From contig NZ_JAHWGP010000003.1 of assembly GCF_020873915.1 (NCBI RefSeq), positions 310,001 through 374,000 of the forward strand: a stretch of DNA of 64,000 nt. Reading direction: 5' to 3'. This document shows positions 43,040 to 51,934 of the stretch, in pieces. The DNA comes from Streptomyces sp. DH5 (GTDB taxonomy: Bacteria > Actinomycetota > Actinomycetes > Streptomycetales > Streptomycetaceae). Under the pieces are notes generated by a model, which had not been told where the DNA came from, did no database searches, and worked only from the letters and a program-made list of their open reading frames with translations. Numbering within the stretch: position 1 is the first letter of the stretch; every line of letters begins with the position of its first letter. The translations under genes and the position numbers were made by a program.

Positions 43040-43837
43040 ATGCCACCGGCCAAGAAGCGCACCCGCGCCTACGATCCCGCGAAGACCCGCGCCGCCGTCC
43101 TGGCCCAGTTCGGGAACGTACGGGCGGCGGTCCGCACGCTCGCCCCGGACCAGCTCGCCCAGCCCACCCGGCTCGGCGACTGGACCGTACGGGAGCTGGT
43201 GGCGCACATCGGGACGGCGCTGACGGCCGTGGACCGGCTGCTCGACGAGCCCGAGCCGACGTGCCAGGACGGGCACCTGCTCGACTGGCCGTCCGCCCTC
43301 GCCACCGACGCGGACACCATCGCCTCCACCGCGCGGCGGCTCGGGGCGGACCACCCCGACCCCGACGCCCACCTCGCCGACGCCGAGCGGCGCTTCACCG
43401 CCCGGCTCGACGCCCACCCCGGCAGCCGGCTGCTCCCCACCAGCGCGGGCGTGCTGCCGCTGGCCGACTACGTCGTCACCCGCGCCGTGGAGCTCGTCGT
43501 CCACACCGACGACCTGAACGCCGCCGTTCCCGGCCTGGACATCCCGTACGACCGGCAGGCCCTCGCCACCTGCGTCCGGCTGCTCGCCGACGTCCTCGCC
43601 AGGACGGCACCCGGCGGCTCGACGGAGGTGCGGATCCCGCCGTACGCGGTCGTGCAGTGCGTCGAGGGACCCCGTCACACCCGGGGCACCCCGCCGAACG
43701 TGGTCGAGACCGACCCGCTGACCTGGATCCGGCTGGCCGCCGGGCGGACGGACTGGCGGGACGCCGTGGCCCGCGCCGACGTGAGCGCCAGTGGGGAGCG
43801 GGCGGACCTCGGGCCGTACCTGCCGCTGCTCGGGTGA
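43040..43837 (+). CDS. Maleylpyruvate isomerase-family protein with C-terminal sterol-carrier-like domain
   Basis: 265 residues. DinB-like helical domain with LGDWTVRELVAHIGTALTAVDRLL (metal His) and YVVTRAVELVVHTDDLNAAV (second metal His). The C-terminal alpha/beta domain ends VVETDPLTWIRLAAGRTDWRDAVARADVSASGERADLGPYLPLLG, as in MDMPI_C/SCP2-like proteins. Probably a mycothiol-dependent enzyme of unknown substrate. ATG 43040 lies 9 bp after the M23 stop. Confidence 0.87.
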   Translation: MPPAKKRTRAYDPAKTRAAVLAQFGNVRAAVRTLAPDQLAQPTRLGDWTVRELVAHIGTALTAVDRLLDEPEPTCQDGHLLDWPSALATDADTIASTARRLGADHPDPDAHLADAERRFTARLDAHPGSRLLPTSAGVLPLADYVVTRAVELVVHTDDLNAAVPGLDIPYDRQALATCVRLLADVLARTAPGGSTEVRIPPYAVVQCVEGPRHTRGTPPNVVETDPLTWIRLAAGRTDWRDAVARADVSASGERADLGPYLPLLG

Positions 43838-43887
43838 GCCGGCGACGGATAGGGGAACCACCCGCGCACCGCCCCCGTCGAATCGGC

Positions 43888-44673
43888 ATGTACAGGCAGA
43901 AGCACCAGCAGCGCATGACCCTGACGGCCGCCGCCGTGCTCGTCGTCCCGCTCGCGGCCGCCTGTGGCAGTGAGAAGGCGGGCACCGGCAGCACCACCGC
44001 CGAGGCCGCGGAACCGGTCACCGGAATCCGCTGGACCATCGACAGCGTCACCGTCGACGGCACCACCCACCGCACCCCGGGCGGCGCACACCTCACCCTC
44101 GACGAGGACGGCCGGGCCACCGGGAACTACGGATGCAACCTGTTCAGGGGCCGGGTCTCCTTCGACGGCGACCGGATCCGGCTGGACGACCCGGAGACCA
44201 CCCTCAAGGCCTGCTCCGAGAAGATCATGGACGTCGAGAGCCTCGTCTCCCGCGCCCTCGGCGACGGCGGCCTGAAGGCCGAGGCGCACGACGGCCGCCT
44301 CACCCTCACCACCGCCTCCGGCGACACCGTACGGCTGAGCGAGACCAAGGACAGTCCGCTGTACGGCACGAAGTGGACCGTCACCTCGCCCGCCGCCGGC
44401 CCGCGCGCCCACCTCACCTTCGACGAGAAGGAGGGGACCGTCGCCGGAAGCCTCGGCTGCAACCGCGTGAACGCCGATGCCACCGTGCGCGACGGCAGTA
44501 TCACGCTCGGCGCGCCGGGCATGACCCGGATGGTGTGCGAAGACTCACTCATGGACGGCGAGAAGGCCTTGACGAAGCTGTTCAACGGAACCGTGAGCTA
44601 CGGCATCGAGGGCCAGACCCTCACTCTGACCAGCGAGAACGGCACCAGTGTCCGGGCCGTCGCCCAGCGCTGA
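43888..44673 (+). CDS. META-domain lipoprotein (two META repeats)
   Basis: 261 residues. Signal peptide with lipobox LAAAC (Cys26), so it is anchored outside the membrane. Two META (HslJ-like) domains follow: residues about 45-150 (WTIDSVTVDG...GNYGCNLFRGRVSFDGDRIRL) and 150-255 (YGTKWTVTS...GSLGCNRVNADATVRDGSITLG). Each keeps the GCN turn. HslJ-type proteins are linked to envelope stress; the exact role is unknown. Confidence 0.9.
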   Translation: MYRQKHQQRMTLTAAAVLVVPLAAACGSEKAGTGSTTAEAAEPVTGIRWTIDSVTVDGTTHRTPGGAHLTLDEDGRATGNYGCNLFRGRVSFDGDRIRLDDPETTLKACSEKIMDVESLVSRALGDGGLKAEAHDGRLTLTTASGDTVRLSETKDSPLYGTKWTVTSPAAGPRAHLTFDEKEGTVAGSLGCNRVNADATVRDGSITLGAPGMTRMVCEDSLMDGEKALTKLFNGTVSYGIEGQTLTLTSENGTSVRAVAQR

Positions 44674-44735
44674 TCCACCCCGGGGGCCGTATCCCGCATT
44701 CGGACCAGCGGTCGACCTCGCCTACACTCGGTGGC

Positions 44736-46262
44736 GTGCCACGTGGTGACGGACGACTCAACCACGACCTGCTCCCCGGCGAGAAGGGCCCCCAGGACGC
44801 TTGCGGCGTCTTCGGAGTCTGGGCGCCGGGCGAAGAGGTCGCCAAGCTCACGTACTTCGGGCTCTACGCCCTCCAGCATCGGGGCCAGGAATCCGCGGGT
44901 ATCGCGGTCAGCAACGGCTCCCAGATCCTCGTCTTCAAGGACATGGGCCTGGTCTCCCAGGTCTTCGACGAGACCTCTCTCGGTTCGCTCCAGGGTCATA
45001 TCGCGGTCGGACACGCCCGCTACTCGACCACCGGCGCCTCCGTGTGGGAGAACGCCCAGCCGACGTTCCGTGCCACCGCGCACGGCTCCATCGCGCTCGG
45101 CCACAACGGCAACCTGGTCAACACCGCCCAGCTCGCCGAGATGGTCGCCGAGCTCCCCAAGGAGAACGGCCGCGCCCCCAAGGTGGCGGCCACCAACGAC
45201 ACCGACCTGATCACCGCCCTGCTGGCCGGCCAGCGCGCCGCCGACGGCGAGCCGGTGACCGTGGAGCAGGCCGCACACGCGGTCCTCCCCAAGGTCAGGG
45301 GCGCCTTCAGCCTCGTCTTTATGGACGAGAACACCCTCTACGCGGCCCGCGACCCGCAGGGCATCCGCCCGCTGGTCCTCGGCCGCCTGGAGCGTGGCTG
45401 GGTCGTCGCCTCCGAGTCCGCCGCCCTCGACATCTGCGGCGCCAGCTTCGTGCGCGAGATCGAGCCCGGCGAGTTCGTCGCCATCGACCAGAACGGACTG
45501 CGCACCTCCCGGTTCGCGGAAGCGAAGCCCAAGGGCTGTGTCTTCGAGTACGTGTACCTGGCCCGCCCGGACACCGACATCGCCGGCCGGAACGTGTACC
45601 TCTCGCGCGTCGAGATGGGCCGCAAGCTCGCGAAGGAAGCCCCGGTCGAGGCCGACCTCGTCATAGCGACCCCGGAATCCGGCACCCCCGCCGCCATCGG
45701 CTACGCGGAGGCCTCCGGCATCCCCTTCGGCGCCGGCCTGGTCAAGAACGCGTACGTCGGACGCACCTTCATCCAGCCGTCCCAGACGATCCGCCAGCTC
45801 GGCATCCGTCTGAAGCTGAACCCGCTCAAGGAAGTCATCAAGGGCAAGCGCCTGGTGGTGGTCGACGACTCCATCGTCCGCGGCAACACCCAGCGCGCCC
45901 TGGTCCGCATGCTCCGCGAGGCGGGCGCCGCCGAGATCCACATCCGGATCTCCTCGCCCCCCGTGAAGTGGCCCTGCTTCTTCGGCATCGACTTCGCCAC
46001 CCGCGCCGAGCTCATCGCCAACGGCATGACCATCGACGAGATCGGCACCTCGCTCGGAGCCGACTCCCTGTCGTACATCTCCATAGACGGCATGATCGAG
46101 GCGACCACCATCGCCAAGCCGAACCTGTGCCGCGCCTGCTTCGACGGCGAGTACCCGATGGAGCTGCCCGACCCCGAGCTCCTCGGCAAGCAGCTTCTGG
46201 AGACCGAACTGGCCGCCGGCACCGCCGCCCCGGCCTCGGTCGACGCGATCCGCCGCCCGTAA
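44736..46262 (+). CDS. purF: Amidophosphoribosyltransferase
   Basis: 508 residues. First committed step of purine synthesis: PRPP and glutamine give phosphoribosylamine. Cys23 in GPQDACGVFGVWAPG becomes the N-terminal nucleophile after propeptide removal. ALQHRGQESAGI and the PRPP-binding loop VVVDDSIVRGNT are intact, and Cys residues near the C-terminus (PNLCRACFDGEYP) suggest an Fe-S cluster as in B. subtilis PurF. GTG 44736. Followed 33 bp later by purM. Confidence 0.97.
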   Translation: MPRGDGRLNHDLLPGEKGPQDACGVFGVWAPGEEVAKLTYFGLYALQHRGQESAGIAVSNGSQILVFKDMGLVSQVFDETSLGSLQGHIAVGHARYSTTGASVWENAQPTFRATAHGSIALGHNGNLVNTAQLAEMVAELPKENGRAPKVAATNDTDLITALLAGQRAADGEPVTVEQAAHAVLPKVRGAFSLVFMDENTLYAARDPQGIRPLVLGRLERGWVVASESAALDICGASFVREIEPGEFVAIDQNGLRTSRFAEAKPKGCVFEYVYLARPDTDIAGRNVYLSRVEMGRKLAKEAPVEADLVIATPESGTPAAIGYAEASGIPFGAGLVKNAYVGRTFIQPSQTIRQLGIRLKLNPLKEVIKGKRLVVVDDSIVRGNTQRALVRMLREAGAAEIHIRISSPPVKWPCFFGIDFATRAELIANGMTIDEIGTSLGADSLSYISIDGMIEATTIAKPNLCRACFDGEYPMELPDPELLGKQLLETELAAGTAAPASVDAIRRP

Positions 46263-46295
46263 GCCCTGACGGACGACACGAAAGCTCTCACAGTC

Positions 46296-47363
46296 ATGTC
46301 CCAGAACACTGGTGCCAGCTACGCAGCGGCGGGCGTCGACATCGAAGCGGGCGACCGCGCCGTCGAGCTGATGAAGGAATGGGTGAAGAAGACCCGGCGG
46401 CCCGAGGTCCTCGGCGGCCTCGGCGGATTCGCCGGCCTCTTCGACGCCTCCGCCCTGAAGAACTACGAGCGGCCCCTGCTCGCCTCCGCCACGGACGGCG
46501 TCGGGACCAAGGTGGACATCGCGCGGCAGATGGGCGTCTACGACTCCATCGGCCACGACCTGGTCGCCATGGTCATGGACGACATCGTGGTGTGCGGCGC
46601 CGAGCCGCTCTTCATGACCGACTACATCTGCGTCGGCAAGGTCCACCCCGAGCGGGTCGCCGCCATCGTCAAGGGCATCGCCGAAGGCTGTGTGCTGGCC
46701 GGCTGCGCCCTGGTCGGCGGTGAGACGGCCGAACACCCCGGACTGCTGGGGCCGGACGACTTCGACGTCGCCGGCGCCGGTACGGGCGTCGTGGAGGCCG
46801 ACCGGCTGCTCGGCCCCGACCGTATCCGTGCGGGTGACGCGGTCATCGCCATGGCGGCCTCGGGTCTGCACTCCAACGGCTACTCGCTCGTCCGGCACGT
46901 GCTGCTGGACCGCGCGGGGCTCGCCCTGGACGCCCGGATCGACGAGCTGGGCCGCTCCCTCGGCGAGGAGCTGCTGGAGCCCACCAAGATCTACTCGCTG
47001 GACTGTCTGGCGCTGATGCGCACCACCGAGGTGCACGCGTTCAGCCACGTCACCGGTGGCGGGCTAGCGGCCAACCTGGCCCGTGTGATCCCCGACGCGC
47101 TGCACGCGACGGTGGACCGCTCCACGTGGACGCCCGCCCCGGTGTTCGACCTCGTCGGACGGACCGGCTCGGTCGAGCGGCTGGAGCTGGAGAAGACCCT
47201 GAACATGGGTGTCGGCATGATCGCGATCGTGCCGCAGGAGTCGGTCGACGTGGCGCTCACCACGCTGGCCGACCGCGGCGTGGACGCCTGGGTGGCCGGT
47301 GAGATCACCGACCGCGGCGAGCACGGCACGGGTGCGGCACTCGTCGGTGACTACGCGAACTGA
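46296..47363 (+). CDS. purM: AIR synthetase
   Basis: 355 residues. Closes the imidazole ring: FGAM and ATP give AIR. SYAAAGVDIEAGDRAVELMK, LASATDGVGTKVDIA, GHDLVAMVMDDIVVCGAEPLFMTDY and LVGGETAEHPGL are family signatures. ATG 46296. Same operon as purF. Confidence 0.97.
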   Translation: MSQNTGASYAAAGVDIEAGDRAVELMKEWVKKTRRPEVLGGLGGFAGLFDASALKNYERPLLASATDGVGTKVDIARQMGVYDSIGHDLVAMVMDDIVVCGAEPLFMTDYICVGKVHPERVAAIVKGIAEGCVLAGCALVGGETAEHPGLLGPDDFDVAGAGTGVVEADRLLGPDRIRAGDAVIAMAASGLHSNGYSLVRHVLLDRAGLALDARIDELGRSLGEELLEPTKIYSLDCLALMRTTEVHAFSHVTGGGLAANLARVIPDALHATVDRSTWTPAPVFDLVGRTGSVERLELEKTLNMGVGMIAIVPQESVDVALTTLADRGVDAWVAGEITDRGEHGTGAALVGDYAN

Positions 47364-47372
47364 GCACGAGGA

Positions 47373-47403
47373 CGCTGCCCGCGCGGTGACCGGGCGGGCA
47401 GCG
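47373..47403. terminator. Hairpin between purM and DUF3073 genes
   Basis: CGCTGCCCGC / GCGGGCAGCG stem with an 11-nt loop, 10 bp after purM stops. It lies between convergent genes and may serve both. Confidence 0.65.
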
Positions 47404-47495
47404 TTCCGGGTGATGCGTGCGGCCCGGTCGTCCCGGGCAACACTGAACCCGGTCGGTGACCGAGGTCACCCACCGGGCTCGTGCTCAGCGCAGGG

Positions 47496-47741
47496 TCAAG
47501 CGCCGCGACGTTGAGAGGACGGGCCGTCCTCGTCCTCGTCGTCGTCCTCATAGAGGTCGGCGTACCGTGCGTACAGGTCGTCGTCTTGCTCATCGTCCTC
47601 GAAACGCTCACCGTTCGGTGGCTGATTCGACGGCGATGCACCCAGCTCCTCAGCCAGGCGTGAGAGGTCAGTCCCACCGCTGTTGTACTTCAGCTGGCGG
47701 GCGACCTTCGTCTGCTTGGCCTTGGCCCGGCCGCGCCCCAT
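47496..47741 (-). CDS. DUF3073 family protein
   Basis: 81 residues. Basic start MGRGRAKAKQTKVARQLKY, conserved middle SGGTDLSRLAEELG, then an acidic tail (EDDEQDDDLYARYADLYEDDDEDEDG). Strictly actinobacterial. The highly charged, probably unstructured protein has no known function. ATG 47741 follows a GAGGGGG ribosome site. Confidence 0.92.
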   Translation of the reverse strand: MGRGRAKAKQTKVARQLKYNSGGTDLSRLAEELGASPSNQPPNGERFEDDEQDDDLYARYADLYEDDDEDEDGPSSQRRGA

Positions 47742-48059
47742 GGCTCGACCCCCTCAACGACGGGGCTCGACGGCCCCAGAGTCTTGACACGCGTTCATGG
47801 TCCGGAACGGGCTCTCCGTGGAGAGACCGGTCCGTAGGGCTCCCACGGTACCTGAGCCTGCGGCCATACGGTACGTCGCCCGCGTGACGTGGCCCTCCCC
47901 AGGGCCGTCGAAGCGCCCTGTCCTCGCTGGTCAGACGCGATTTTCACCACTTATCGGCGGTCGACCCGCCGGGAGAAGTGAGAGTTCTCTCCAAGTGCCC
48001 CCCGGCGGGTACCGCTCACGCGTACGAGGGCGGCCCGGTGCGGGCCGCCCTCGTACGCG
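47742..48059. other. Non-coding stretch with hairpins
   Basis: 318 bp between the DUF3073 start and the vdh stop. Besides the vdh terminator it holds ACCCGCCGGG (47964-47973) pairing with CCCGGCGGGT (48001-48010), with an inner GAGAA/TTCTC helix: a stacked stem-loop of unknown role. The DUF3073 promoter should also lie here. Confidence 0.5.
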
Positions 48060-48060
48060 T
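48018..48060 (-). terminator. Very long terminator stem after vdh
   Basis: A perfect 20-bp stem (ACGCGTACGA... pairing with its complement) with a 3-nt loop, touching the vdh stop codon. It has no U-tract, as is common for Streptomyces. Confidence 0.8.
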
Positions 48061-49148
48061 CAACGGGTCCGGCGCGCCTCCGCCATCCGCTGTTCGGCGA
48101 TCCGGTCGGCCGCGGCGGCCGGCGGAATCCCGTCCTCCTTCGCACGTGCGAATATGGCGAGCGTGGTGTCGAAGATCTTCGACGCCTTCGCCTTGCACCG
48201 GTCGAAGTCGAAGCCGTGCAGCTCGTCGGCGACCTGGATCACACCTCCGGCGTTCACCACGTAGTCCGGCGCGTAGAGGATCCCCCGGTCGGCGAGGTCC
48301 TTCTCCACGCCCGCGTGGGCGAGCTGGTTGTTGGCGGCGCCGCAGACGACCCTGGCGGTCAGCACCGGCACGCTGTCGTCGTTCAGCGCGCCGCCGAGCG
48401 CGCACGGTGCGTAGATGTCCAGGCCCTCGGTGCGGATCAGCGCCTCGGTGTCGGCGACGGCCGACACGCCCTCGGGGTGCCGGTCGAGGATGCGCCGCAC
48501 GGCGTCCTCGCGCACGTCGGTGATCACGACCTCGGCGCCCTCGGCGCGCAGGTGCTCCACCAGGTGGTGGCCGACCTTGCCGACGCCCGCGACGCCGACC
48601 TTGCGGTCGCGCAGCGAGGGGTCGCCCCACAGATGCTGGGCGGCGGCCCGCATGCCCTGGTAGACGCCGTAGGAGGTGAGTACGGAGGAGTCGCCGGCGC
48701 CGCCGTTCTCGGGGGAGCGGCCGGTGGTCCAGCGGCACTCGCGGGCCACGACGTCCATGTCGGCGACGTAGGTGCCGACGTCGCAGGCGGTGACGTACCG
48801 GCCGCCGAGCGAGGCGACGAACCGGCCGTAGGCCAGCAGCAGCTCCTCGCTCTTGATCTGCTCCGGGTCGCCGATGATCACGGCCTTGCCACCGCCGTGG
48901 TCGAGACCGGCCATGGCGTTCTTGTACGACATCCCGCGCGCGAGGTTCAGCGCGTCGGCGACCGCCTCCTCCTCGGAGGCGTACGGGTAGAAGCGCGTAC
49001 CACCGAGGGCGGGTCCCAGGGCGGTGGAGTGGAGGGCGATGACGGCCTTGAGGCCACTGGCGCGGTCCTGACAGAGCACGACTTGCTCGTGGCCCCCCTG
49101 GTCCGAACGGAACAGGGTGTGCAGGACGCCGTCAGATACGTCGGTCAC
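48060..49148 (-). CDS. vdh: Valine dehydrogenase (Glu/Leu/Phe/Val dehydrogenase family)
   Basis: 362 residues. Oxidative deamination of valine and other branched-chain amino acids with NAD+, feeding acyl-CoA precursors of polyketides. Active-site Lys88 in [13 protein letters not shown]; nucleotide-binding motif [25 protein letters not shown] and AANNQLAH are family-typical. GTG 49148 ([28 protein letters not shown]) with GGAG upstream. Divergent from the gene at 49367. Confidence 0.94.
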   Translation of the reverse strand: MTDVSDGVLHTLFRSDQGGHEQVVLCQDRASGLKAVIALHSTALGPALGGTRFYPYASEEEAVADALNLARGMSYKNAMAGLDHGGGKAVIIGDPEQIKSEELLLAYGRFVASLGGRYVTACDVGTYVADMDVVARECRWTTGRSPENGGAGDSSVLTSYGVYQGMRAAAQHLWGDPSLRDRKVGVAGVGKVGHHLVEHLRAEGAEVVITDVREDAVRRILDRHPEGVSAVADTEALIRTEGLDIYAPCALGGALNDDSVPVLTARVVCGAANNQLAHAGVEKDLADRGILYAPDYVVNAGGVIQVADELHGFDFDRCKAKASKIFDTTLAIFARAKEDGIPPAAAADRIAEQRMAEARRTR

Positions 49149-49366
49149 TGTGGTGACTCCTGAGTAAGAAGCGGCGGGTGGGGTCGGCTCCCGTGAAGGT
49201 GGCGGGGGCTGTGGCACGAGAGTAGATCCTTCCGCGCCCGACGGCGGCACCGTGTTCCAGATCACCTCCGTCCGGAGTACCGGGTGCGGCGGTTTGCCGG
49301 GTTTCCCACCCGTCCGGGCGGGGCCCCGGCAGGTTTTCACGGCGGTCGGCGGGGGAGGGAGCAGGC

Positions 49367-50209
49367 GTGCCCAAGGTGTCCTCGGTGATCGTCCCCTACG
49401 CGACGTACCTGCGCGTGTACGAACCGCTGGCCGCCTTCCCCGAGCCGGAACGCGGTCACTGGGCCCGTTACGCCCGCCGCCCCGACCGTCCGTCCTGCCA
49501 GGACGAACTGCGCCGGTCGCTGGCGGACCTGGCGCCCACCCCGCCGGTGCCGGTGCCGGTGCACGAGAGCGACGACGCGTTCGTCGTGGAGGCGGACGGC
49601 GTGGTCTGCGTCTGTCCCTGGCGCACCCGGCTGCGCGGCTGGCAGGCCCTGGGCGGGCTCGCCGAGGACTTCCCGCCGCCGGTCCTGGACGCCCTGCTCC
49701 CTCCGGTCGTACGGCACCAGGCGGCCCGGGACTACGAACGCTGGCTGTCCGGCCACCCAGACGCCCGGCCCTGGATCCGCACGGCGACCTGGCACGTCCC
49801 GATCAACTGGTTCGTGCTGTTCGGGGACGAGGAGCGGGAGTACGACGAGGGCTCCGCGGGGGAGGCGCCCGTCCTGCGCTACCGCACCCCCATGGTCCAG
49901 GCCCGCCGGCGGGTGGCGCGCGGGCTTCGCGCGCTGCGGGACGCCATGGAGGAGAGCCTGCTGATCGACGGGCTCGTGGACGTCGGACGCTGGCTGGAGG
50001 AGTTCCACCCGCGCTCGCTGGTCGAGCTGGACTACGGCGGACTGGTGCACGCCCTGCCGGCCGGCTCGCTGGAGGGCGACCACTCGGCGGCGGACGTGGC
50101 CGAGGGGATCGGGGCGCTGCGGCGCGGCGACGAGGAGGCTGCCGGGGCGGCCTACGGGCGTCTCGTGGAGCGCTGGCGGGCGGTGCGCGACCTGCGTTCG
50201 GCGAACTGA
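49367..50209 (+). CDS. Conserved hypothetical protein beside bldC
   Basis: 280 residues. [29 protein letters not shown] opens a protein I remember as conserved next to vdh/bldC in Streptomyces. Soluble, with many Trp and Arg residues ([46 protein letters not shown]). No catalytic motif recognised. The C-terminal half has a helical DDEE/AAG pattern. GTG 49367 follows GGGAGGGAG. Confidence 0.85.
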   Translation: MPKVSSVIVPYATYLRVYEPLAAFPEPERGHWARYARRPDRPSCQDELRRSLADLAPTPPVPVPVHESDDAFVVEADGVVCVCPWRTRLRGWQALGGLAEDFPPPVLDALLPPVVRHQAARDYERWLSGHPDARPWIRTATWHVPINWFVLFGDEEREYDEGSAGEAPVLRYRTPMVQARRRVARGLRALRDAMEESLLIDGLVDVGRWLEEFHPRSLVELDYGGLVHALPAGSLEGDHSAADVAEGIGALRRGDEEAAGAAYGRLVERWRAVRDLRSAN

Positions 50210-50748
50210 CGTTTGACCAAACGCCCTTCTTGGGGTTTTGTCTTCGCCCTGGGGATCCTGAGATTCCGTCAGCGCGAGCCCGGCAAGGGGCGTAGCTGCC
50301 GATCCGGGCGTATGTCCCAAGCGTGTCAAGCGTGATGGACCGCACTTACGCGGCCCTTGCGCCCCTTGCCCACCCTCATGCCAAAATAGGACAAGGAGTC
50401 CGGGGAGGGCTCCTCCGTCCTACTGTGCTCGACTATGGGCGGAATCTCAGCATTACTCGCTTTGGGGGGTCGTGGTGACTCCTGATCGCTGCTGTGACTG
50501 ATCGTCACAGTGACGTGACTGTCCGCTATGGCATGGTCCATCGGCTTCCGCGGCTGATGAACACCTGGGAGGGCAATTCCATCGGTTTGGCCGACGTGGC
50601 TGGACAGATGGTGTAGTTGTAGTGCCGAGGACAAGCCGTTCGTCCTATAACCGACTCGACTCGCGTCCGCCATTTCGGGCAACGCGGGTCAAGGTGCAGA
50701 ATTTAAGGAAAGAACCGAGAAGGTTCGGTTCTCCCGAGGAGGCCGCTC
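50210..50748. promoter_or_regulatory. Long bldC upstream region
   Basis: 539 bp, less GC-rich than its neighbours, with no supported gene. It contains the palindrome CGTCAC-A-GTGACG (50503-50515), flanked by further GTGACT copies (50494 and 50515), and AT-rich tracts close to the bldC start. This is where promoter and regulator sites of bldC must lie. A minus-strand frame (50326-50682) is not protein-like. Confidence 0.5.
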
Positions 50749-50955
50749 ATGACCGCTCGCACCCCTGATGCCGAGCCGCTGCTGACCCCGGCTGAGGTCG
50801 CCACCATGTTCCGCGTCGACCCCAAGACGGTCACGCGCTGGGCGAAGGCAGGCAAGCTCACGTCGATCCGCACGCTCGGCGGGCACCGCCGCTACCGCGA
50901 AGCCGAGGTCCGCGCACTGCTCGCGGGCATTCCGCAGCAGCGCAGCGAGGCCTGA
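50749..50955 (+). CDS. bldC: Developmental regulator BldC
   Basis: 68 residues. A MerR-like winged HTH with no effector domain: LLTPAEVATMFRVDPKTVTRWAKAGKLTSIRTLGGHRRYREAEVRALLAG. This is the whole of BldC as known from S. coelicolor, where it binds direct repeats cooperatively and holds back the start of sporulation. GGAGG precedes ATG 50749. A U-rich terminator follows. Confidence 0.97.
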   Translation: MTARTPDAEPLLTPAEVATMFRVDPKTVTRWAKAGKLTSIRTLGGHRRYREAEVRALLAGIPQQRSEA

Positions 50956-51105
50956 ACCACCGCATGAACCGGGCAGCGCCGGCCGGTCCCCCACTGGTCG
51001 AGACGCCCGGGAACACAGGCTCCAAGCGACGCGGGGACTGCCCCAACAGGCCCTTCGCCCAAGCCGATCGAAGCTTTCCAGGCAACTGAACACGGGTGCG
51101 TCGTC

Positions 51106-51145
51106 GATCGCGCTGGACTCCGCCGGGTCCAGCGCGATCTTTTTT
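51106..51145 (+). terminator. Rho-independent terminator after bldC
   Basis: A 13-bp stem, GATCGCGCTGGAC / GTCCAGCGCGATC, followed by TTTTTT. A true U-tract is uncommon in this genome, where other terminators are bare hairpins. It lies 150 bp after the bldC stop. Confidence 0.9.
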
Positions 51146-51390
51146 GTGCGCTGTTGGTGGGCCGGCGCCGCCCGGGCCGGGGCCCGGGGTGCCCGGTGCG
51201 CGGGCCTGTCGGAGTCTGGGTGCGGGTGGGGGGTCACTCGCGCACCGGCCGGTGCGGACTTCTCCGGGAGGTGCAATTGCACATATTAAATTGACTGGTT
51301 GTAGGGCGGGTGTAGGTACCGCACTTTCTGAAACTCATGCGGTGACACCCGTCACATATCAGTCGGCTTGTTGAGCCTGTGGCATATGCG

Positions 51391-51579
51391 CTAGAGCGAA
51401 CGCCCGTTGGGAGCGGGTTGTTCCGCAGCTGGTTCCGGCGGGTCGGGCGGGGTGTCCAGCGCCAGCCGCAACAGGCGGTGGCGGATGGGGCAGTGACGCG
51501 TCAGATGCCGGTACGACGACGCGGCCGACAGGTGCGCGCGCAGCAGCGCCCGCGTCTCGTGCCTGGCCGTTGCCGCCAT
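51391..51579 (-). CDS. DUF6274-like small protein
   Basis: 62 residues: MAATARHETRALLRAHLSAASSYRHLTRHCPIRHRLLRLALD and a Pro-rich tail. The RHETRALLRAHL..YRHLTRHC core matches DUF6274 as I remember it. Orthologues have CxxCH here (HCPICH), while this copy has HCPIRH, losing the second Cys and perhaps a metal site. GGAGGCGG precedes ATG 51579. Too short for many gene callers. Confidence 0.7.
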   Translation of the reverse strand: MAATARHETRALLRAHLSAASSYRHLTRHCPIRHRLLRLALDTPPDPPEPAAEQPAPNGRSL

Positions 51580-51727
51580 GAGCCGCCTCCAGGGGGCCGC
51601 ACGGAGTCGGGTCCTGTTCCTGGAGTACCGAGGGGCGCCAGGCCCGTCAAGGCGGCGTGGAGCGCCGGAGAGGGCGCGCAGAGGCCCGGAGCGGCACGGA
51701 CGGGAAGACCTGGGCCGCTCCACGCGG

Positions 51728-51758
51728 AAGGCCCGCATCTCCGGGAGATGCGGGCCTT
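51728..51758 (-). terminator. Terminator of tRNA-Asp copy 1
   Basis: AAGGCCCGCATCT / AGATGCGGGCCTT, a perfect 13-bp stem with a 5-nt loop, 8 bp past the tRNA. Confidence 0.8.
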
Positions 51759-51766
51759 CTTCACTG

Positions 51767-51841
51767 CGGTCCTGACGGGATTTGAACCCGCGGCCTCCAC
51801 CTTGACAGGGTGGCGAGCACTCCAAACTGCTCCACAGGACC
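51767..51841 (-). tRNA. tRNA-Asp(GUC), copy 1
   Basis: 75 nt. The acceptor stem is GGTCCTG/CAGGACC, the anticodon loop CTGTCAA gives GTC, and the T-loop is GTTCAAATC. Identical in sequence to copy 2 at 56121-56195; the two flank hrpA in the same orientation. Confidence 0.95.
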
Positions 51842-51934
51842 TGGTTTCGCAGAGCCATTCGTGCGTTGCGCTGCGAGAAGGACTGTACAGGAGGGGGAGC
51901 CCCCTGGTCGAACTCACCCGGTGTGCGGGCGCGG

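Noticed and set aside
50326-50682. 118-codon gene in the bldC upstream region
   Set aside because: Start lacks a ribosome site and the translation has no protein-like pattern; more likely regulatory DNA.
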